The position numbers were made by a program, and so were the translations under genes. A stretch of 64,000 nt of DNA, taken from Arenicola marina. Lineage: Eukaryota; Annelida; Polychaeta; Arenicolidae. Below the pieces are notes generated by a model. That model saw only the letters and a list, made by a program, of their open reading frames with translations. It ran no database searches and was not told the DNA's origin. The stretch is taken from assembly GCA_964019135.1 (NCBI GenBank), contig OZ025248.1:56227670-56291669 (forward strand), written 5' to 3'. This document shows, piece after piece, positions 10,394 to 21,292 of this stretch. Within the stretch, counting starts at the first letter, position 1. Each line of letters begins with the position of its first letter.

Positions 10394-13300
10394 GTAAGCG
10401 TTTCCATAACATCGTACGCGAACGTTGTATGTTCCATGTTAGAGCCCACGAAATGAAGTACTTAATAAATGGTAGACGTGAGTAATACGTGAGCTATGCT
10501 GAAACTATGGTCTGCCGTAACATGAAAGAACGAACCCATTTCATGTGACATCACATCACAAATATCAGCATGACTGGCGCGTTGATTTCTGGAATATACC
10601 TTGGTGTTCAAACCAAACATTACACAGGAAGAAATTTGCATTTTCGAGTGGAATGGCATGTTATATTGAAATAAATGAACTTCTTCGCTTGAAGACAATA
10701 TAGAGTTAAATGGCTTAACTAATTTGTGGTCACTTGATGACGCCATCTTGACGTAAATGCCAAAATATCCCACAGAATTGACTGCCGTATATTGCCATGT
10801 CTAAGCCGCGACTTGCATGCGGAATGGGAGTGGTGTGGTGATCATTTAATATTTGGATATATCTACCACGTTCAGTGCTATGACACTGCATACGTCTTAA
10901 ACTCATTGTAACGACTATTGTCTTGGCTACCATTATAATCTCACATTGACTACCACTGCTATTCATTCGCCTCCATAGCCACATTCGAGGTAGTCCTGGC
11001 TGGCTTCGATTGTGATCCAATATTATAGGACGGTGGTGTTGCCTGTCAATACAGGGCACTAACCCTGCACATGGATCATCTTTGGTCCTCTGTTGTCGTC
11101 GGCCTTGATAGACGCGGCTGATTTAACTCTCGAGTCGACCGCGCCGTGGCGCTGCGACTGGAAATGATGCGCCGCCTCACGGCCGGAGATTGCGCCCTTG
11201 CCCTTGCGAGCCATAAGGTCACGAGGTCGACCTGGCGAGTTATTATCTGGGGCTAACTTTGCGGAAAGACTGATAGAGGTCACAATGGCCGTGCCCAAGG
11301 TCAAGGCCATAGCTACACGCCATTAATTTACGCAACGCACAGTTTCAGCTTTCCACATTCGGGGCAGTCTGTACCTCGCTATACTACGGACTCCAAGCGG
11401 TCATACAGATATTGAAAATACGGCTCAGTAACTGAAAAAAATATTAATTGTTTTTATTTCATAATTACTATATAGAAAATACAGCTCAGTAACTGAAAAG
11501 TAAATGAACTATTATTTCACTATTGCCACTATATTTTAATACTGAACTGAACTCTTTATCTTGGCCTCAAGCCCCATGATACATAGATGCTAACAACTTC
11601 GACGAAACAGACAATTTTATCACAGAGTTCTCATATAAAAGGCGTTATGAATAAAGCGACCTATCCTGAGTAGAGCTGCCTCACTCGTTCTTAAAATGCT
11701 ACAAAATTGAAAATATGGCGGGCGTCTGGCGCAGATCCTTATAATACTCACACATACATAGAACGCGATACTCATTCGGTCCTATTTTAATACATTTACG
11801 TGTTTTAATATTAATCAGTGCCAATGGTGGCATCCTCATCGTGCACATCTAGTCCCGTCACGCTAATATTGGAATCCGTGCTCTTAATATGTCTAGGATG
11901 GCTGTTAAAACAATTAATCCTGATAAAAGATTATCCCTATTGCAACCGATATTCCATTACGAGACCGCTACCTGGGATTGGGTATTGTTGTACCGTCGGT
12001 GATGTGAAAACCACGGCGCCGGGGTTTTCTTGAGTAGCCGCCAGACCCTCTATTGATATTGGCTTACGTGTCGTATCGACGTGACCCGTCCGCGGACGCA
12101 GTCAGTGGAACCAGCCTGGCCGCTGCACCGCGTGATACTGTCGCCACGACGACATGAATGAAGTCAGATCATAACTTCCGGTTCATTAATTTCGCCTCCA
12201 ATCAACTTTGGTAAGTATCGAGGAAATGAAATTATATCCGAGTGCTCACGTGTCCATGGTTACCAAGGGGGGTGGCGTAGAGGAGGGCGGCGTGTGTGTG
12301 TGTGTGTGGGGGGTGTTACTACCCTGCCTTAGATCCGGCATTAGCATTTCTGTCCGCCGTCAGTGGCTGCTTGGGGCACATTAATTTATCCGACGCGGGA
12401 TTATTTCTTGACCTTAGCGCCTGATGTTCTTTGCGGCCATATTGGCTCTATGTTAATTACCCGCAAACCTCTTTGCCGGTGACGGGGGTCTCGGGCTCCA
12501 GATGCTGAAGTCCGGCCCCGGCTATAGAGGTTTACCGCCCCAGTCCTGCTTCAGCTGTTCTCTCTTCATGTCCTCCGAACGGTTTTATGATATCGTGGCC
12601 CCTTTTATCATGAAAGCAGTGCCATTTCGAAATCTAAAAATAGAATTGTCATTTTTGTTGTGATAAATGCTGACGGACACTTTGAGGCACAAGTGGCCTG
12701 AAGCTGCGTCCGTGAGACCACGTGTGTCCGTGAGACCACGTGTGTCCGTGAGACCACGTGTGTTCCGTGTCACTAAGGGTTGTTGGATGGCAAGCTCTGA
12801 TCTCACGACAGTCGGTGTATGGACGGGGTAGAGAGTGCAGTGCCTGACTCGAGTTTTACCGGCTGTACCGTTTGACGTTGGTGCTGGTCTTAGAATGCAA
12901 TCCAAGGAAAGCCAACTGCTGAAAACTGCCAAATGTAAATGAAGGCGGAAGCTAATCGAATACTGCTTTCAATTACTGAAATCCTGTCGCCGAATGGGAT
13001 TTCCGTATTCACTTGGCCCGACAGCCCTGCCCTACAGTAAGAACAAACTGAATTATTATTACACCTTTATTGACTGCCCCTCCTCCCCCCGCCGTCCTGT
13101 TTTCCCAGGGCCCCCACCCCTCCATCGCTGTGCACCCTCTACCCTCGGGCGCCCACCCCTCCCACCACCACCCCATCCTCCGCTCGAATCCTCCTCACTC
13201 CCTCCCTGGATGCCACCCATCCCCCATGCACCCATGCACCCTTCACCGCCGGGCGCCCACTCCCCCCCCCCCCCGAATCCCCTGGCCTCCTCCTACCTGA

Positions 13301-16300
13301 CCTTTTTACCCAGGCCCCCCCATACTTCAACCTCCCATCACCCAGCCCACCATGCCGATTGCACAGCCCGCCACCCCTCCTCCTTAGCCCACCCTTCTTC
13401 CTCGACCCGCATTCCACCCCTCCACCCAAACATCTCCCTTTACCCTACCCCTTTGGCCTACCTGCTACACTCTACCCTAATCCCTACACGCTCCTAGCTT
13501 CAAACCCTCCACCCTCACCTTCCCCCTCCCCCGACCTACCCCTTCCACCCTCCTCACACGGACTAATTAAGCCTTCTTCTCCTCCCACCGTGTGTTAATC
13601 TGGGCGGGCGTCAACAGGGACGGGTCAGATGTGTGTGCAGTCCCGCTCGTGGATTATAACCGTCTCCCAGGGTCACTAGATAGCATTAAACCCCATCCAG
13701 GAAAAGCCCGGATGCCAGAAAGCCTTTACCGGGCGCCCCAGCGACGAACCGGAAGTCAGAATCGGTTTTATGGCGGGTGCGGCACGACAGGACCGCAGAA
13801 ATCGAACGTCGCGTCCATTATTCGTCTTTATTTAGCGCCCCCTAATGGCGTGAAATGGCCAGCGCCAGGAAGATATCGGGAGAGGGTGCCCCTCCCCCAC
13901 TCCTGCCCCCTCCCACCACACCGCCAGAGCAGGGAGAGGGTGGACGTCCTAAAGCCAGGCCTCCTTACCCCGCCCGCTCCTTCACCCGCCGGGGTGGGGA
14001 TAGGGTGGGCGTCGTCCTTCACCTGGCAACTCATAAGCCCCTCCCCCTCCCCCAGGGGCTAGAATGAACGTTGTCCAACACCAAGGATCTCACCCCCCCC
14101 CCCACACACACAAGATTCCTCCCGCTCTTTCCCTTCAGAGCAGGGATAGGTTTAACGTTATTTTACACCCAAGATCTCATACCCCTCTCCCGCCAGAGCA
14201 GGGAACGTTTTCCTACACCGAGTTCCATGATACATAGTAATACTCCAACAGCATCCCGGTCCTTTAGCTGCTGTACTGGGCCGGCGACATTCTCTTGCCC
14301 GAATTACTACGGGGATGGCCAGATGGGTATTACCTGTGTCCTTCAAAAATAAATAAATAAATGTATATTACTGTATTGTTGTCTTGTTTTACTTACAAAA
14401 TGTTTTGAAAGCAAAATTGCCAAACTGGCGGCCTGACCAGACGACAAAGTTGTGATCTGGTTTGTGTGGGAAGGGGGGGCGCCTCCCTAGTGTAGTGGTC
14501 TGCGCTCTGGGCCGCAGATCCTGTGTTCGAATCCAGGGTCGGGCACCTAATCTGGGATCTGGGACATCTTTCCGCCATTCATCTTTCATCTTCTTGGGTG
14601 GCTCCCTGCCACAGTTTCGTCTTGTGTGCACAAAAGCGGCGTAAACGCTCACTTGATGACCTTTGTCTTGGTTTGTTGCAGGAGTACATCCACCGTGTGG
14701 GGCGGACGGCCCGCGGGGAGGGGGGCCGGGGCCACGCCCTCCTCATCCTGCGGCGGGAGGAGCTGGGCTTCCTCCGCTACCTCAAGCAGGCCAAGGTCCC
14801 CATGAACGAGTTCGAGTTCTCCTGGTCGAGTTCTCCTGGGCCAAGGTGTCCAACATACAGGCCCAGGTCAGTGATCTACCCTCCCCCCCCCCCACCTCCA
14901 CCACACCCTGCCGTCCTCATTCTACAACACCCCCAACCGCACCCCACCACCCTGCCGCCCTCATTCTACCCCATCGCACCGAAAGCCCACCCCCACATCC
15001 GCCACCCTGCCGTCCTCATTCTACAACACCCTACCCCCACCCTCACCCTCACCCACCACCCTGCCGCCCTCACTCTACAACACCCCCAACCGCACCCCAC
15101 CACCCTGCCGCCCTCATTCTACCCCATCGCACCGAAAGCCAACCCCCACATCCGCCACCCTGCCGTCCTCATTCTACAACACCCCACCCCCACCCTCACC
15201 CACCACCCTGCCGTCCTCACTCTACAACACCCTCACCCCCACCTCCCCCACCCTGCCGCCCTCATTCTACCCCATCGCACCGAAAGCCCACCCCCACATC
15301 CGCCACCCTGCCGTCCTCATTCTACAACACCCTACCCCCACCCCCACCCACCACCCTGCCGTCCTCACTCTACAACACCCCCAACCGCACCCCACCACCC
15401 TGCCGTCCTCATTCTACCCCATCGCACCGAAAGCCCACCCCCACCTCCGCCACCCTGCCTGTCCTCATTCTACAACACCCTACCCCCACCCTCACCCACC
15501 ACCCTGCCGTCCTCACTCTACAACACCCCACCCCCACCCTCACCCGCCACCCTGCCTGTCCTCATTCTACAACACCCTACCCCCACCCTCACCCACCACC
15601 CTGCCGTCCTCACTCTACAACACCCCCAACCGCACCCCACCACCCTGCCGCCCTCATTCTACCCCATCGCAACGAAAGCCCACCCCCACCTCCGCCACCC
15701 TGCCGCCCTCATTCTACAACACCCCCACCTCCACCTCCCCCACCCTGCCGCCCTCAGTCTACCCCATCGCACCGAAAGCCCACCCCCACCTCCGCCACCC
15801 TGCCGTCCTCAAGCTACAACACCCTACCCCCACCCTCACCCACCACCCTGCCGCCCTCACTCTACAACACCCCCACCCCCACCTCCCCCACCCTGCCGCC
15901 CTCATTCTGCCCCATCGCACCAAAAGCCCACCCCCACATCCGCCACCCTGCCTGTCCTCATGCTACAACACCCTACTCCCACCCTCACCCTCACCCACCA
16001 CCCTGCCGTCCTCACTCTACAACACCCCCACCCCCACCTCCCCCACCCTGCCGCCCTCATTCTACCCCATCGCACCGAATACCAACCCCCACATCCGCCA
16101 CCCTGCCGTCCTCATTCTACAACACCCCACCCCCACCCTCACCAACCACCCTGCCGTCCTCACTCTACAACACCCTCACCCCCACCTCCCCCACCCTGCC
16201 GCCCTCATTCTACCCCATCGCACCGAAAGCCCACCCCCACATCCGCCACCCTGCCGTCCTCATTCTACAACACCCTACCCCCACCCCCAACCACCACCCT

Positions 16301-19300
16301 GCCGTCCTCACTCTACAACACCCCAACCGCACCCCACCACCCTGCCGCCCTCATTCTACCCCATCGCACCGAAAGCCCACCCCCACCTCCGCCACCCTGC
16401 CTGTCCTCATTCTACAACACCCTACCCCCACCCTCACCCACCACCCTGCCGTCCTCACTCTACAACACCCCCAACCGCACCCCACCACCCGGCCGCCCTC
16501 ATTCTACCCCATCGCAACGAAAGCCCACCCCCACCTCCGCCACCCTGCCGCCCTCATTCTACAACACCCCCACCTCCACCTCCCCCACCCTGCCGTCCTC
16601 ATTCTACAACACCCTACCCCCACCCCCAACCACCACCCTGCCGTCCTCACTCTACAACACCCCCAACCGCACCCCACCACCCTGCCGCCCTCATTCTACC
16701 CCATCGCACCGAAAGCCCACCCCCACCTCCGCCACCCTGCCTGTCCTCATTCTACAACACCCTACCCCCACCCTCACCCACCACCCTGCCGTCCTCACTC
16801 TACAACACCCCCAACCGCACCCCACCACCCGGCCGCCCTCATTCTACCCCATCGCAACGAAAGCCCACCCCCACCTCCGCCACCCTGCCGCCCTCATTCT
16901 ACAACACCCCCACCTCCACCTCCCCCACCCTGCCGCCCTCAGTCTACCCCATCGCACCGAAAGCCCACCCCCACCTCCGCCACCCTGCCGTCCTCATTCT
17001 ACAACACCCTACCCCCACCCTCACCCACCACCCTGCCGCCCTCACTCTACAACACCCCCGCCCCCACCTCCCCCACCCTGCCGCCCTCATTCTGCCCCAT
17101 CGCACCGAAAGCCCACCCCCACATCCGCCACCCTGCCTGTCCTCATGCTACAACACCCTACCCCCACCCTCACCCACCACCCTGCCGTCCTCACTCTACA
17201 ACACCCCCACCCCCACCTCCCCCACCCTGCCGCCCTCATTCTAGCATAAACGACCCCCACACCCACTTCCCCCTGCAGTCGCATTGTACCACCTTCCCCA
17301 CCCCCTGCCACGCCATTCTACCATACCCCTACCCCCACCCGCCCTACCCGCTGCCGCCCCATGTACCACCTGACCCCCACCCCCACCCTCATACACGCCA
17401 GGACGCCGATTGGTGCTATATATATCCGGTTCTCAAACCGCCTGAAATGCTATGTTATATTAAGTTGTAACTTCTAAGAAGTAATTTAAGTAATTAGTGT
17501 TGTTAACAATGCCGTGACATCGAGATTGGTGTTTTTTATGGGATCACAAATACAATGTATTCAATTACAATATATTTGTGAATAACGGAATGCCAGACTA
17601 TGACTAAAAATGCTATTAAAAGATTACCAACTATATCTCTCTGACAAATATATCTGACAACAGTGTCTCATGTCACTGTTTATATTAATATTACAATATG
17701 TTCATCATTTATTTACTTCCGGTGCTCGTTGTATTACAGTTGGAGCGCCTGATCGAGAAGAACTATTTTCTGAACAAGTCTGCGATGGACGGGTACAAGG
17801 CGTTTGTGCGGTCCTACGCCTCCCACAGCCTCAAGTCGATCTTCAACGCCAACACGCTAGACCTGAAGAAGGTCGCCTTGTCCTTCGGCTTCAAGGTCCC
17901 GCCCTTCGTCGACCTCAGTATCCTTGACCTTGGCTCTGTTAGCAGACGACACCTGTTAAATAGCGGGAGCGTATCGAGTTTGTTTCTGTTTAATATTAAC
18001 ACAATCAAGTCAAATTGCACACATCTGTGTGCAGATATGCACCATGCATTTCTATACGTCAGTGCCGTACCAACTTGAACGATAAAAACGAAACAGGTGG
18101 GTGACTTGATTTACGAGGCGAGATCTAGATCTGTGACGAATGGCATCATGACGTCACGGGCACCGACCGCCTTTTGATATCAAGCCTTGGGGAAAAATCG
18201 CCTTCCTTCGTATGTGACGGCCCTCTGTGTGTGACCCCCCCCCCCCCCCACTCCTCTCTCTCCACTATGGGTATACATATCATATTACATAAGTTTTTAT
18301 AGCTTCTAACCTACGTGTGGACACGATTCAGAATGTTGAGTAGCTGGTGGCTGCTGCCGTGGGCTTCCCGTCACTGTAATATAAGTTTTTCCCAGACGGG
18401 TACCCGTTGTGTTTGTAATTAAGTGTGGATCTCTTTATGGGGTATTTTACAATGCGCTGCCCCCCCCACCCCGCTTGTGGGTGTCCTTTGTGTCCATGGA
18501 TCGCATCATCGCACTCTGGTCCATCCACATAGATATATCTACTTAATAGTCCCACATCTTAATGTGGTGCCCTTGCCGTAAACCTTTATCTTATCCTATT
18601 ACCCCTACCCTGTATCTGCTCTGCTCTATAGCCCCACCCCACCCCTCACTATGTGGCTACACCCACCCCGTCACTGTAACTGTCGTACCACATATCTATC
18701 CCATATACATCATGCCCAGCCCCCCCCCCCTCCTACTCCGTCGCTACCTGCCCCTTTTAGGGGCACCAACCGCTGGCTCTAAAACTTTAAGTGATGTTCA
18801 GTCATCAACCCATGCCCACTAGCCAGTTTGTGCCCCCCTCCCCCAGCCCCTCAGCCCTGCCTTCGCTATTTTGCATCCACGGTCCCTTGCTCGGTATCGT
18901 ATCTCTGTCAGCGGTTTCTATAGCCTGTCACGGGTGCTGGGCAGGCGACGTGCGGGGCGCCATACTTCATCGTTAACGGTCCGCATATTGGGCGATATTA
19001 ACCTCACTTTTAAGATCACAAAAAAACCTGCTCTATTTCAATAGCTCCAGGAATAGTTCATATGTGGAAATAAAACTGCCCCCCCCCCCCCCCCCCTTGA
19101 TATTTGTTGCGCGATGATTTCGCTTTACGGTCTTACCTTACGCTTTGTTCCATTACCGCTGTCAGCGCTAATTCTGAGACGGACGCCGCCGCCCTGTCCC
19201 CCTCCTCCCTCCCTCCCTCTCCCCCCTCCCTCCATCCCTCTCCCTCCCTCTGCCTCCTTGTCTCGGCGCCTGTCCATTCTCCGACTCCGTTTAAGCGTTC

Positions 19301-21292
19301 GTCTTTCGGTCTGAAGTGAATCCCTAGGGAATGGCTTGAAAGGATCATTGCTCCGATAGCCAAGGTCTCATAGGGAGGAGATGAAAGGATCATTGCCGAT
19401 AATGACCGTCTACCGAAGAGCGCAACATCGGGCAGTCGGATTCGCTCCCCGCTATTGAGTGAGTGAGTGGGTGGGGGGTGGGGGAGGGGGGGCGGGGAGC
19501 TCATGTAAGGCTTGTCGTTGGCGTGTATCCACCCTTATTGTGCCTGTGAGGGGGAGGTGGGGGGGGGGGCCTTCTGTTGGAGCCGCACGGGAGGGCATGA
19601 GTGTGTGTGTGTCGTGGGAGTGGGGGGGGGGGGTCTGCTATATACCGGCGCTGTTGATATTGAGACTGAGAGGAAGGTCTGGAGGGGAGGGGTAAGTATG
19701 TGTGTGGTAATGCGCCGGACAACGGGGAGTCGGCGCAGGTAAATCTGTCTGTCTGTGTGTTGAGTATAGAGGCGTCCAGTCAGGGTGTCCTAACCAGGTC
19801 CTCGGACACCAATCATTCAGCCCAGGTTCCTTGTGGGGCTGCCCCGGGGAGTAGGATGGGGGGGGGGGACTGCCCTCTGGGGGCGGGGGGGCTGCCCCTC
19901 TGGGACACATAGGCTCGAGCCGCCGGGTGGGGGTGGGTAGGGGAGCCGCGGCAGCGACAGAAGCCGTATATCGGGACACGTAAACTCGCTCTATGTGGGG
20001 ACACCGAGACTCGCTCTATGTGGGGACAGAGAGACTGAGTTCGATGTGGGGACACCGAGACTCGCTCTAAGTGGGGACACCGAGACTCGCTCTATGTGGG
20101 GACAATGAGACTCGCTCTATGTGGGTACACCGAGACTCGCTCTAAGTGGGGACACCGAGACTCGCTCTAAGTGGGGACACCGAGACTCGCTCTATGTGGG
20201 GACACCGAGACTCGCTGTAAGTGGGGACACCGAGACTCGCTCTAAGTGGGGACACCGAGACTCGCTCTATGTGGGGACAAAGAGACTGAGTTCTATGTGG
20301 GGACACCGAGACTCGCTCTATGTGGGGACACCGAGACTCGCTCTATGTGGGGACACCGAGACTCGCTCTATGTGGGGACACCGAGACTCGCTTTATGTGG
20401 GGACACCGAGACTCGCTCTATATGGGGACACCGAGACTCGCTTTATGTGGGGACACCGAGACTCGCTCTATATGGGGACACCGAGACTCGCTCTAAGTGG
20501 GGACACCTAGACTCGCTCTATGTGGGGACAATGAGACTCGCTCTATGTGGGTACACCGAGACTCGCTCTATGTGGGGACACCGAGACTCGCTTTATGTGG
20601 GGACACCGAGACTCGCTTTATGTGGGGACACCGAGACTCGCTCTATGTTGGGACACCGAGACTCGCTCTATGTGGGGACACCGAGACTCGCTCTATGTGG
20701 GGAAACTGAGACTTATGTTTCAGCATAGTCAGCATATTGGTTAATAACAATGCATAGAGGCTAACCGGAATACTGTTTCTTTTTTCATTTTACAATATTC
20801 ACATATGTTTCTTCGGTCTGCTAAACTATTGTTACTGTGTATGTTATGCGACATTATTTCCACAACAGATTTACGTTACTTTGTTGATATAGTGTTATTT
20901 ACATAAAGATTTACGTTACTTTGTTGATATAGTGTTATTTACATAAAGTTCTGGATATAGCATTATTTACGTTACTTTGTTAATATCATGTAAAGATAAG
21001 AAGCATTCCAAAAATACCCAGCATGTTTTAAGCTAATCACTTAGCGGAGAGCCGTTTCGGCCACGTGCATGTCTGTACATACCCTGTCTGACGTCATCAC
21101 TGCGGGTGTTTCCTTGACCGCTGCCCTCCAGACGTCCACAGCAGCATGGGCACCCGCGTCCGCCGCCGGGGGGGTGGCGGGGGGCTGGGCTACGACAAAC
21201 CCAAGACAGCCGCCAAGGCCAAGATCTACAAGCCTCACCACAGCAAGGCCGGGGGTACCGGGGGAGGAGGGGGCAAGAAGTTCACCCGGTGA
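10241..21292 (+). CDS. DDX18: ATP-dependent RNA helicase DDX18 (Has1), C-terminal four exons
   Basis: 3' part of the gene for DDX18, a nucleolar DEAD-box RNA helicase that, from work on yeast Has1 and vertebrate DDX18, acts in ribosomal subunit assembly. Coding exons are 10241-10393, 14682-14866, 17740-17917 and 21132-21292, all with AG acceptors and GT donors. Together they encode about 220 residues: the end of the second RecA domain with motif V ([11 protein letters not shown]) and motif VI ([11 protein letters not shown]), the DUF4217-type C-terminal extension ([20 protein letters not shown]) and a basic Gly-rich tail ending in TGA. The N-terminal two thirds (Q motif, Walker A, DEAD, SAT) lie outside the window. 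The second exon has a 14-bp tandem duplication that breaks the frame as assembled. The exons are GC-rich compared with the surrounding introns. Confidence 0.95.
12708..12761. repeat. 18-bp tandem repeat, 3 copies, each with CACGTG
   Basis: Three perfect copies of GTCCGTGAGACCACGTGT at 12708, 12726 and 12744. Each contains the palindrome CACGTG (12719, 12737, 12755), the canonical E-box core bound by bHLH-type factors such as Myc/Max, USF and CLOCK. Spacing is 18 bp. Whether it is a regulatory element is not shown by sequence alone. Confidence 0.9.
13070..13570. repeat. Pyrimidine-rich low-complexity block
   Basis: Dense CCC, CTCC and CACCC runs in the DDX18 intron, with a run of about a dozen C near 13262. 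There is no clear repeat unit. Pro-rich open frames here are compositional. Confidence 0.7.
13880..14225. repeat. Diverged tandem repeat of roughly 55-85 bp
   Basis: The motif CGCCAGAGCAGGGA(GA/TA)GG followed by GAACGTT/GGACGTC and then ACACCAAGATCTCA recurs in degraded form at about 13921, 13988, 14050, 14132 and 14189. Boundaries and unit length are uncertain because copies differ by substitutions and indels. Confidence 0.45.
14474..14650 (+). mobile_element. tRNA-derived SINE, family C, plus orientation
   Basis: Matches the SINE at 56668-56855: GCCTCCCT(A/G)GTGTAGTGGT at the box A end, TGTTCGAATCC at box B, the shared string GGGCACCTAATCTGGG, and a diverged tail GTGTGCACAAAAGCGGCGTAAA. 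It is older than the 56668 copy, judging by more differences and a worn tail. It ends about 30 bases upstream of the DDX18 splice acceptor at 14680-14681, so it borders the branch-point region. It is not a tRNA gene: beyond the two boxes the sequence is SINE body. Confidence 0.88.
14682..14866 (+). CDS. DDX18: DDX18 exon with helicase motif VI; contains frame-breaking 14-bp duplication
   Basis: Encodes [41 protein letters not shown] and then [18 protein letters not shown] is motif VI (HRxGRxxR), with the arginine fingers that contact the ATP gamma-phosphate. The 14 bases at 14812-14825 (TCGAGTTCTCCTGG) are repeated exactly at 14826-14839. Without one copy the exon is 171 bases, 57 codons, phase 0 at both ends, as in the family. 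With both copies it is 185 bases and the frame shifts after FSW, meeting a stop four codons after the start of the spliced-on next exon. The acceptor is GTTTGTTGCAG and the donor is CAG/GTCAGT. Either an assembly or sequencing error or a true defective allele. Confidence 0.93.
14884..17246. repeat. Higher-order C-rich array in DDX18 intron
   Basis: About sixteen copies of a composite unit built from three related monomers, each starting CACCCTGCC(G/T)(C/T)CCTCA. One continues into TACCCCATCGCACCGAAAGC, one into TACAACACCCTACCCCCACC and one into TACAACACCCCCAACCGCAC. The GAAAGC marker falls at 14981, 15134, 15282 and 15429 (about 147-153 bp apart), with shorter steps of about 98-100 bp where one monomer is missing. 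The array begins about 17 bases after the splice donor and stays open in two frames for over 2.3 kb. The resulting Pro/His-rich reading is not a separate gene; it would be translated only if the intron were retained. Confidence 0.93.
17247..17739 (+). other. 3' part of DDX18 intron
   Basis: Starts with residual C-rich sequence, then becomes AT-rich unique DNA running to the acceptor TTGTATTACAG (AG at 17738-17739). Nothing else is recognised. Confidence 0.7.
17740..17917 (+). CDS. DDX18: DDX18 exon with the C-terminal extension (DUF4217 type)
   Basis: Starts in phase 0 with [22 protein letters not shown] and continues to [15 protein letters not shown]. The block [32 protein letters not shown] is the conserved extension found after the helicase core in DDX18/Has1 and related nucleolar DEAD-box proteins. 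The exon is 178 bases; the last base (A, 17917) pairs with the first two bases of the next exon to make an Asn codon, giving VDLNV as in vertebrate DDX18. The donor is A/GTATCC. I chose this donor because it alone restores the known VDLNV junction. Confidence 0.95.
19440..19910 (+). repeat. G-run cluster in last DDX18 intron
   Basis: Several runs of 7-12 G on the sense strand, for example 19622-19633 and 19858-19868, with GTGAGTGAGTGGGTGGGG near 19458. The spacing permits intramolecular G-quadruplexes in DNA or in the nascent DDX18 transcript; this is inference. It is not a coding region. Confidence 0.65.
19984..20712. repeat. 25-bp minisatellite, about 29 copies
   Basis: Units with the core TATGTGGGGACACCGAGACT repeat about every 25 bp. 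Variants include TCTAAG for TCTATG, GACAATGAG for GACACCGAG, and a longer form GACAGAGAGACTGAGTT(C/C)TATG. All forward frames are open, which explains the Gly/Asp/Thr/Arg-rich readings. It lies entirely inside the last DDX18 intron. Confidence 0.95.
20868..20947. repeat. 40-bp direct tandem duplication
   Basis: Two identical 40-bp units starting GATTTACGTTACTTTG at 20868 and 20908. A degenerate third copy follows at about 20950-20990 (ATTTACGTTACTTTGTTAATAT). AT-rich and intronic. Confidence 0.9.
21132..21292 (+). CDS. DDX18: DDX18 terminal coding exon
   Basis: Completes the Asn codon and encodes [20 protein letters not shown], then [21 protein letters not shown], a Gly run and KKFTR, followed by TGA at 21290-21292. 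The RGGGGGxGY block is the conserved tail signature of DDX18, and the basic, low-complexity end is typical of nucleolar helicases. The acceptor is GCCCTCCAG (AG at 21130-21131). The start was fixed by phase: it must supply two bases to the split Asn codon. Confidence 0.95.

Larger units (their letters stand above)
10394..14681 (+). other. DDX18 intron between motif V and motif VI exons
   Basis: GT at 10394 to AG at 14680-14681. Mostly unique sequence. It holds a near-identical pair GAAAATAC(G/A)GCTCAGTAACTG at about 11413 and 11476, an 18-bp triple repeat with CACGTG (12708-12761), a pyrimidine-rich low-complexity block (about 13070-13570), a diverged tandem repeat (about 13880-14225) and a SINE near the 3' end. 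No independent gene is recognised inside. Confidence 0.85.
17918..21131 (+). other. Last DDX18 intron
   Basis: GT at 17918 to AG at 21130-21131. Contents: a poly-C run at 18235-18249 and another of 18 C at 19079-19096, a CT-rich stretch (about 19190-19260), G-rich runs (19440-19910), the 25-bp array (19984-20712) and a 40-bp duplication (20868-20947). No coding region of its own is supported. Confidence 0.85.

Noticed and set aside
10400-10800. Possible inverted-repeat MITE in the DDX18 intron.
   Set aside because: No convincing terminal inverted repeats or target duplication could be found by eye.
14523-17470. Single proteins of over 900 residues joining DDX18 motif VI to a Pro/His-rich tail.
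   Set aside because: The GTCAGT donor at 14867 and the matching acceptor at 17739 show the repeat part is an intron. One of the two frames also depends on the 14-bp duplication.
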